Source: Pythium myriotylum (lineage: Eukaryota > Oomycota > Peronosporomycetes > Pythiales > Pythiaceae). Taken from it: 64,000 nucleotides of DNA. The notes beneath the pieces are model-generated. The model searched no databases, was not told where the DNA came from, and saw only the letters and a list, made by a program, of their open reading frames with translations. Below, piece by piece: positions 57,927 to 64,000 of the stretch (position 1 is the stretch's first letter; each line of letters opens with the position of its first letter). The translations under genes were made by a program, and so were the position numbers. The stretch lies in NCBI GenBank assembly GCA_023091665.1, contig JALJCQ010000015.1:2666001-2730000 (forward strand). Direction: 5' to 3'.

Positions 57927-60911
57927 TCATTCCTGGAGCAGTCGTCGGAGTACTTTGCGTTGTTGAGACTCTAGTGTCTGAGGAGTAAATGTACATTCGT
58001 TTCGTTCTCTTGACCGGAGCTCTTCACGAGCTTTGATTCGTCTTTGGATGGAGACTTTGCTTGACTGAGAAAGTTTAAACGGCTTCGGGACAGTATATGA
58101 TCGAGGCTCGTATGTGTAGTTTGGGTTAAACGCCTTCACTTCGCGTTGTCTTTGCTCTTCCTGTTGCCGCTTGGCCTTGTCTCTCAATTCCAAAAATCTT
58201 CCCAAACCTCGCACTACCACTGGGTTCTAACATTTGGTTAGTGTCTGCTTGCCGGCAAGTCCAACAAACAACCAGACATACCCCCTCGTAATTTTCGCTA
58301 TCGCCTTGTCCGCACCTTCGCGTTCGGTGAACATTGGGCTGGAACGTACACTGCTCGAGCTCTTTCAGCTCTAGGACATTTCGTTTTGCTTGGAGCTCTT
58401 TAGCTCGTTGCTGGCGTTGAAAATCAATCATATGAAGAATGTTGTCGGAGCGCCATAGCGACTTGCCGTTCTGTTGGCGTTCTTTGACGAGCAGCTTGGA
58501 TGTACTGCTACTTTTTGGCTTCGATCGTGAAATTAGCTTCGGGCGAAATGTGCATTCGGCTTTCTCAGCCTGTTCCATTTCTTTGGCAACACGTGACCGG
58601 AATTGTTTCCCCGCAAAGTACCGCTGTAATTCATGACGGCGGGTGGCTCGTTTCGCAACTTCAGCTTTAGCTTTTTCAGCGAGAGCTTTTGAAACGGAGT
58701 TAATCTCGGGTTTAAAGGTAAGCTCTTTGTTGGCTTCTTCTCGGAGCCGCTGTCTATAGAGCTCTGATCTTCGTGGTTCATGGTATATTAAACGATGAAG
58801 TCGCTGATGAGAAGACTCATTGGCAAGATCGGGCCGCATCTCCCGCAACACTTTGTCAGCGTTGCCGATGTTTGGTCGAAATGTGATTTGTTGTTCTTGC
58901 AGCACATGGTCTTCAAGTGCTTCGAGGTTCTCTTGCTCCACCATTTGGAAATAGTTCTGTCTCGACAAAAAATCGAGTTTGAACTCTGGCCGTTGCTCTA
59001 TAAGACGGTTGCTCATTTTGCTGATTTTTGGAGCGAAGGGCTTTTCATCAAGTGCGTCGTAATACTCTTGCACAGCTATCCTTTTCTCCGCCAGCTCTTC
59101 TGCATCAAGGACAAGTCGATCAGTTACTTTCGGTGGACGAAGCGTGGAATGAATCATGTTCTCATTGTGATGACTCAGTTCGGATGGATTTGCATGTATC
59201 TTCGACGTATGTCTCTCACTCAAGACGGCATCCGCTATCTCACGACTGCGAGGATTGATCCGAGGCATGAAAGTGTGAGCCCCATCTTCACATGCTAGCT
59301 CCTCCCGCATGCGCTGAATATACTCGTTCTAGCATGCGCCAATAACTCAACTCAGGTGTGTCGTGCTTCCTATGACGATCGCACCTACCTTCTCGCGCTG
59401 GATATCATCGACTCGCTCGTGAATCGGCCTATAATCTGTCTGTTTCAAAAGAATCTTTGATAGCGTGTTAATCTTTGGCTGGAATGTACATTCGCGCATC
59501 TTCTCTGCTTCGAGCATGCGGCGCAGTCGTTCTCGAGCTTCGTACTTTAACGTGACATCGAGATTCAGACGGTCAATTAGACCTTGACTTCGCTGAGGTC
59601 GTGATGTGTCAGATCGCTTACGATGTCGTGGGCTCAGAGTTAGCCACGGAAATGCATTTCCGGCGGATCGCCGTCTAATACTGAACTGAACTGACTTCTC
59701 TGGTTTCCTTTGGCGGCTTGAATGCTCGATGGCTTCAACGTGAAGGGACTTATGTCGCGTTAAAAAAGCTGGTCGAAATGTACATTCCTTGAGTTCTTCC
59801 ATTTCTCGCACTAGTCGCTGCTTCTCACGCTCAGCAAAAACATGCGTGCGGGGCTGCGCAAGTCTATCAATCCGAGAACTTCGTTCCAAAGTTTGCGAGT
59901 GTGCTGGGGCCAGATCGCGAGTGCTCGTGCCTTCGTCCACAGTTGAAACCAGTTTCTGTTCATCGGTTTTGCTCCGAACGACGGCTAACTCTTCGCTTGA
60001 ACGAGATTGATCTCGGTAGAACTCATAATGCATTTCATGTCTAGCCAAGTCCTGGCTGGATGCTTTTGGATACGCCGGCATTGGGTCGTTGTGGTTGAGC
60101 AATTTGGAGATGTAGACATCTGCGTGATTATACCAACCATCTCGCCGCCCGAAAACCTTCGAGAGAACGGATCTTGCAGGGAGGTTGGTGTTCTCCTCCA
60201 GGGTCGGACTATCTTGGGTCTGGCGATAGTTTGTTGGCTGAGTAGTAGCAAACTCGGGGGCGTCATCATCCTGCGCATAAACGTGGTCGGGATCGGGCCC
60301 ACTGGCAGCAAACAAATCCAGCGCAGTTCGCGGTCTGATGTCCTCCCCTGCGGGGCGCCCAATAACGTCGGATGCGTAAAAGACCTCCCCGTCACCTTCG
60401 TCTTCGCCATACCCTTCGTCAAGCTCATCACCCATGTCACCCGATGGACTCTCATCGGCGCGCCCATAACATTGGGAGCGGTTCAGCATGTCCGTCTCCT
60501 CCTCACCCTGACGCCACAATCTATCCCCTAGTTTTGATTCATTTATTCCCGCGTGCTCTTCGATCTTCGCAGCAACACAGAAATCGTCATCAAGCCTGCT
60601 CGACTGGCGTCTTCGCGCGGATCCAAGGATCGCCGCTTGTCGGTCAGTCGACAGTTTCGCGAGGATCGCCTTCCTTCGGTCTTCCTAAGCCAAGACAGAA
60701 CACTCGTGAGCACGTGGGGATTCCCGAACGCTTCCAGGCGCCCACACACAGAGATGGCCGGCCGGGCTTTCGCAGGGCGCTTGAAGAATGGCCTGTCGCT
60801 GGCTGCGAGCGGCGTCCGCGTCTGCTCATCGCGCGATGCCTCCGCACTCGTCAGATACGCTTCGGCGGCGCGCAGCTCGGCCTCCACGAGGCTCAGGTCG
60901 ACGCCCTCCAT
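57927..60911 (-). CDS. Four-exon protein with nine (C)TFxPxI repeats, probable flagellar-associated
   Basis: The exons are 60750-60911, 59389-60684, 58282-59328 and 57927-58226, 934 codons in frame. The donors are GTGTGT, GTAGGT and GTATGT; the introns are 65, 60 and 55 bp, and the last has a CTAAC branch point. The hallmark is a repeated unit ending in a TFxP motif: ECTFRPAF, ECTFQPKIN, HTFMPRIN, KPFAPKIS, ITFRPNIG, LTFKPEIN, ECTFRPKL, QCTFQPNV and ECTFTPQT. These are spaced by Arg/Glu-rich coiled-coil segments. Exon 1 starts MEGVDLSLVEAELRAAEAYL. Proteins of this layout are known in ciliated protists, so an axoneme or basal-body role is inferred. The start could be 60953, in the same frame. 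It diverges from the small gene at 61071. Confidence 0.78.
58227..58281 (-). other. Intron 3 of the TFxP-repeat gene
   Basis: Donor GTATGT, branch CTAAC, acceptor AATGTTAG, 55 bp. It joins SENYEG to NPVVVRGLGRF in phase 0. Confidence 0.82.
59329..59388 (-). other. Intron 2 of the TFxP-repeat gene
   Basis: Donor GTAGGT, acceptor GCATGCTAG, 60 bp. It joins DDIQREK to NEYIQRMREEL in phase 0. Confidence 0.8.
60685..60749 (-). other. Intron 1 of the TFxP-repeat gene
   Basis: Donor GTGTGT, acceptor TTGGCTTAG, 65 bp. It removes an in-frame TAG and opens the upstream reading EDRRKAILAKL of exon 2. The donor choice is the weakest part of the model. Confidence 0.6.
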
Positions 60912-60971
60912 GTTTCCCTTCGGAGTTGTCGATCCCGAAGCGACACGCTTCAACCTGCGTTATCTGTTACC

Positions 60972-60986
60972 GCTATCATTCAATAC
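60972..60986 (+). promoter_or_regulatory. Candidate oomycete initiator element
   Basis: GCTATCATTCAATAC resembles the oomycete Inr-FPR core promoter (GCTCATTYYNCAWTTT). It lies about 85-100 bp upstream of the start at 61071, in the 159-bp gap shared with the divergent TFxP-repeat gene. Confidence 0.35.
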
Positions 60987-61070
60987 AGGTTGAAGTTTGA
61001 GTTGCCGTGACCATCACTCCGGTTCCCCCTCACCTCGGAGGGGAGTTCCCCAAACAAACTCGAAACGAAG

Positions 61071-61775
61071 ATGGCGGGAAGAACGCAGTGGAGCGATCGG
61101 ATCTACGACTATGAGCTAGGCCTCATCCTAGACGATGAGGCGACGGCCGTGGACCTCGACCATGGGCTCTGGGTGCACTGCCGACGGTGGGTTTTGATCG
61201 AAGTCGGTTAGTCCCATACTCACGGTCTCCGCCATAGCTGTGACCTCCAGATACATACCAAGACGCCGTTCAAGTTGACCCGTTGGGCAGCGCACAAGCA
61301 AACTCGGGCACATCGGGACGACGAGATCGCCCACCCCAGCAATGAGCAGCGTGGTACAGCGCAGTACACCGAGGGAACCGATGTTCGTCGCCCAGAAACA
61401 GCCAAAGACTGCTTGGTCTCAATCCGGCCAGGTGCGGATGAGAGAGCAAACGAAGACGCAAGAGCAAAAGACTTGATCCAGAAGACAGCGATGCTGGTAT
61501 CGGAACAACAAGGCGACATTGACGCCTTGCGTGAAGAAATCGAGGAGCTCAAAGATGTGATCCACGATTTACGCAGGAGCCACGTGCCAGGAGGTTGCTC
61601 TTCCCGCCATCATTTTCGTACACGACACAACACCAACTATCGGCTGCTCAAGGATGAGTGCAAGCGTCGACATTTTCCGTGCGCATGCAATGGTAGTAAC
61701 CAAGAATCACCGACTACCAGCGAGGCCGAGATCGACATGTTCGACGATGAAGTGCACTTGATGCAGGTAAATTGA
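61071..61775 (+). CDS. Small two-exon zinc-finger-like coiled-coil protein
   Basis: Exons 61071-61186 and 61238-61775 (intron 51 bp, donor GTGGGT, acceptor CGCCATAG) give 217 residues in frame. Across the splice the protein reads CRRCDLQIHTKTPFKL, then W-A-A-H and a further H. This C-x2-C...W-x2-H...H pattern looks like a zinc finger related to BED-type or transposase-derived fingers. A charged linker and a coiled coil follow (about 130-165, with EELKDVIHDLRRSH), then a Cys/His-poor tail. I do not recognise the family. It is divergent from the TFxP-repeat gene and converges with the RMND5 gene, whose 3' end is 67 bp away. Role in DNA binding is inference. Confidence 0.65.
61187..61237 (+). 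other. Intron of the small zinc-finger-like gene
   Basis: Donor GTGGGT (after CGACG) and acceptor CCATAG, 51 bp, phase 2. Removing it completes the C-x2-C pair. Without it, exon 1 runs into a stop at 61208-61210. Confidence 0.65.
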
Positions 61776-61841
61776 CAACGCCACTTATCTAGACAAAAGA
61801 CATCTTCGAACACGTATTTGAGCGCGGCGGTAGCGGCGCGA

Positions 61842-63533
61842 TCAGAAAAACAACTCTCTGGTCTCACTCTCAGTTTGTTCCATCGGGCAAGTCGGGCACT
61901 TGAAGCGCCTACAATAGAAGAGAAAGCTAGGACCGTCTCTAAGTCGTGCAACTCTCACTCGAGTGTTTCCTTACCTTGTCATGTTGAAAGAAATCTTCTT
62001 GACACAGGCTTTGCAGATCACGTGGCCACACTTGAGTAGCATCGGAGGATTTGATGGTGTGCTCTCCTCTTTTGACACCGGGCACGAAAAGACTGTATGG
62101 AATCGGTGTTCGTTGGTAACGGGGATTTCGACAGGAAGTTCGTCAAGTGTATCCCAATTAGCAAGCTTGCTGTCCATGACGTTAACGAGTTTTCTCATAG
62201 CTGGGAGGGCGGTTACACCAGCAGATAGACTGTAGGACATAATGCTAGAGTGAGATTACACACTACCGGCACATTGAATCAGCATCTTACCATGTGTCCA
62301 AATATGCACGATGTGGCACGCGATTCAGTCGGCAGCATGCTCGAACAACTCCCTCTCGAATGTGGTCCCAACGGTTAGGGTCAAAAAGGTCCTTGTAGGG
62401 AGACTGGCTGAAATTTTGTTTGTAGATTACACATGTCATCAGTCGACCAATATCTGGGAGAGATGCAGGTTAATCATCGATATCGAGAAAAATACACAAA
62501 CCCCAGACCATTCTTGTGCGTCGCGTGGAATGGTGACAGTTCCTCTCCAGCCATTTTGACTGCGTCCATGACATCAGAGCAGCTCTCAAGGAGGTCGAGG
62601 TACTTCAGTCGAACAAGTTCAAACTCGATATCAATATGGAGTCTTTGCAGCTCTTCTCGGTGTGCACGGGACCATCTGGCGATGCAAGACATCAGCTCCT
62701 AAATCGTCAGTTGCATTAACACCCCGAGAACTACTCACTCTAACGCAGGCGTCATATTCTTCTGTTTCAAAGCATCTGTCATAGCGAAGAGCTCCACAAA
62801 ACAGGCCCGATAGTTGTTTGGTAGCTGGATACCAGCCTCCTGCACGACCACAAGTACATCAGAAATCTCAACGTGGACTTTGCAGCACTTCAATACTTAC
62901 AGCGCACAACGCATCGGCGGCTGCAATCTGTCCGTCATGGTAGAGATACTCAGCGATCAATTGGCAAACGATCTGGTGATCAGGTTCCTTAGAGCGACAG
63001 ATCTTGGTGATGTCGCTACTCGACAACTGATTCTATCGTCAACAAATCGAACGCAGTTTCCAAGAAATCAACCCTCTGATCACACTCACCTTATCGATCT
63101 GCTTTCCGTACTTTGCCAATGCAACATGCAGTGCTTTGAGCTCGTCCGCAGCGGCTTTATCCAGGTTCAGCATCTTGACGCGGTCGACAAACTCTTGCAC
63201 AATATGCTCCATCTCTTCGTCGCCTTTCTCCACATTTCCTGCCGGATCCGCATTCACTGTATCTGACTTGTTCTCGCTCTCACTCGTGCCTTCGTGGACG
63301 CTGGCGGCCTCGGCGCGCTCCTCTGCAGCCTGAGACCGTTGGCGTTTGCGTTTGTATTCTTCCTGCTTCTCCACGAGCTGCGCTTTCGCTGTCTCGACTT
63401 CCGTGAGCAGCAGATCCAACTGGTGGTGGATCTGGTCCGCACACGCGCGTTGGCGCTTGAGCACGCGGCGGCCTTCGTCCTCCAGTGCCTGCATCTTCCA
63501 CCCAGTTGTGGGGACCTCGAGTCCTTCTTCCAT
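61842..63533 (-). CDS. RMND5: RMND5/GID2-type subunit of the GID/CTLH E3 ubiquitin ligase (7 exons)
   Basis: The exons are 63090-63533, 62901-63002, 62739-62839, 62509-62675, 62291-62453, 61975-62229 and 61842-61908. They total 433 codons with all phases consistent. The N-terminus is a coiled coil. LisH-like sequence (CQLIAEYLYHDGQIAAADAL) follows, then the CTLH/CRA part (ALEWSRAHREELQRL ... IGRLMTCVIYKQ, SPYKDLFDPNRW). The end is the degenerate RING-Gid: CPVSKE, MLLKCGHVICKAC, RFKCPTCP. In yeast and animals this subunit pairs with MAEA/GID9 as the catalytic core that marks proteins such as gluconeogenic enzymes for degradation. The protein is slightly longer than human RMND5A (391 residues). 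It acts in cytosol and nucleus. Confidence 0.92.
61909..61974 (-). other. RMND5 intron 6
   Basis: Donor GTAAGG, acceptor ATTGTAG, 66 bp, phase 2. It splits the RING-Gid: the last Cys pair (CPTC) is in the 67-bp final exon. Confidence 0.9.
62230..62290 (-). other. RMND5 intron 5
   Basis: Donor GTAAGA, acceptor CCTACAG, 61 bp, phase 2, joining AYLDT to CLSAGVTALPA. Confidence 0.88.
62454..62508 (-). other. RMND5 intron 4 (unusual donor)
   Basis: The donor GTCTGG departs from GTRNGT, but only this choice joins HKN-D-IGRLM in frame as in RMND5 relatives. Branch-like GATTAAC, acceptor CTCCCAG, 55 bp, phase 1. Confidence 0.65.
62676..62738 (-). other. RMND5 intron 3
   Basis: Donor GTGAGT, acceptor CGCCAG, 63 bp, phase 2, giving PALEWSRAHRE as expected for the family. 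A nearer acceptor (TTTAG) would create a stop. Confidence 0.8.
62840..62900 (-). other. RMND5 intron 2
   Basis: Donor GTAAGT, acceptor GTGCAG, 61 bp, phase 0, joining ADALCA to EAGIQLP. Confidence 0.88.
63003..63089 (-). other. RMND5 intron 1
   Basis: Donor GTGAGT, acceptor ACCAAG, 87 bp, phase 0, joining YGKQIDK to ICRSKEP. Confidence 0.8.
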
Positions 63534-63586
63534 TTCCGGAGCCACTTCAAGATGGGACCGTAAGATGTGACTCCCGCCACCGTTGG

Positions 63587-63602
63587 GAGAAAGGAACTGA
63601 AC
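63587..63602 (-). promoter_or_regulatory. Candidate initiator element of RMND5
   Basis: GTTCAGTTCCTTTCTC on the minus strand, about 54-69 bp upstream of the start codon, resembles the oomycete Inr core (YTCANTYY). Weak evidence. Confidence 0.3.
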
Positions 63603-63739
63603 CACTAATGTCACCAACTGGGAAGGGCAACTTTGGCCCAACACTCACTTCAATGGCATGGCATGAGGAACGGATGGAGTGACATCCACGAGCTCAAAAA
63701 TGGATATTCATTCGTTCACTTGGCTTAGTTACACGGGCA

Positions 63740-64000
63740 CTACTTCTTGGCGAGGAGCGAGAGAATGAGCTGCATGTAGTCGTCGTGGCGTCGTCGCGAC
63801 TCTTCCCGCTCCTGCTCCCAGCGACGCAGGTCCTCCTGGCGACGTGCTCGCTCTTCTTCCCACCGCCGGCGATACTCCTCTCGGATGGCTCGCTCTTCTT
63901 CACGGTTGCGGCGTTCTTCTTCGCGACGCTCGAGCTCTTCGGCTCGGCGCCGGCGGTCGTCTTCCACGTTCTGCAGCAGTTGCAGCTTGATCAGCTCGAG
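63740..64000 (-). CDS. C-terminal part of a coiled-coil protein, cut by the window edge
   Basis: The open frame runs off the right edge and ends at TAG 63740-63742. The 86 visible residues are a nearly pure Arg/Glu coiled coil (REEERRNREEERAIREEYRR...) followed by a short hydrophobic end, DDYMQLILSLLAKK. This tail is common at the C-terminus of oomycete proteins carrying a Myb/SANT-like or DUF6818 domain, so the missing N-terminus may hold one; that is inference. It lies upstream of RMND5 on the same strand with a 206-bp gap. Confidence 0.7.
   Translation of the reverse strand, partial: LELIKLQLLQNVEDDRRRRAEELERREEERRNREEERAIREEYRRRWEEERARRQEDLRRWEQEREESRRRHDDYMQLILSLLAKK

Noticed and set aside
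61793..61903. Third exon for the small zinc-finger-like gene after a 26-bp intron
   Set aside because: The intron would be too short and the exon is antisense to the conserved last exon of RMND5.

Overview
The window is nuclear DNA of an oomycete, most likely a Phytophthora-like member of the Peronosporales. This is an inference. It rests on short introns (51-87 bp) with GTRNGT-type donors, a piggyBac transposase of the kind seen in oomycetes, a chromodomain Ty3/gypsy element, oomycete-style transporters, and a protein rich in TFxP repeats of the type found in organisms with flagellated zoospores. No rRNA, tRNA or CRISPR array was seen.

Layout. At 1-6279 (minus) lies most of a chromodomain Ty3/gypsy retrotransposon with its 5' LTR at 5978-6279; the other LTR is off the left edge. 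It sits inside the first member of a large paralogous family. At 8077-11578 a piggyBac element is complete, with 15-bp terminal inverted repeats and flanking TTAA, but its gene carries two nonsense codons. At 12699-16526 there is an intact full-length ABCB/P-glycoprotein-type exporter. From 16960 to 57529 the DNA is dominated by the paralogous family. Between its members lie a small inverted-repeat element (29238-30130), an AAAP amino-acid permease (30258-31724), a ubiquitin-like/RING-H2 protein (32814-34010) and a convergent pair of dicarboxylate/amino-acid:cation symporters (44377-46182 plus, 52524-54326 minus). From 57.9 kb to the right edge the DNA is ordinary housekeeping sequence: a four-exon TFxP-repeat protein, a two-exon small zinc-finger-like protein, a seven-exon RMND5/GID2 ubiquitin-ligase subunit and the 3' end of a coiled-coil protein.

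The most interesting content is the family. I count twelve members, labelled a to l in coordinate order: a 6275-7981 (-), b 16960-19075 (-), c 20128-21423 (-), d 21518-22807 (+), e 23292-25412 (+), f 25866-27904 (+), g 34477-36540 (+), h 36905-39148 (-), i 40947-43024 (+), j 46680-48821 (+), k 49991-52294 (+), l 55406-57529 (-). Full-length copies are about 690-770 residues, without introns or signal peptides. All appear to share an N-terminal alpha-helical half, a W-[IL/V]-A-[FY]-A-[LF]-F-S block followed by leucine-rich-repeat-like strands, a short SH3b-like module (WWRVLLPGxGxAWV), a second LRR-like part around xEWC...CPxLxxLxL, and a C-terminal KLAFLS ... IFxFAA motif. Six members are intact (e, g, h, j, k, l), two are matching N-terminally shortened copies in head-to-head arrangement (c, d), and four are broken (a, b, f, i). 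This looks like birth-and-death evolution of a family that I cannot assign to a named function.

The order b- c- | d+ (e+) f+ forms a gene-scale palindrome centred near 21.47 kb, because b resembles f and c resembles d most closely. All functional ideas about the family are inference; the repeats, motifs, frame breaks and gene models are read directly from the sequence.
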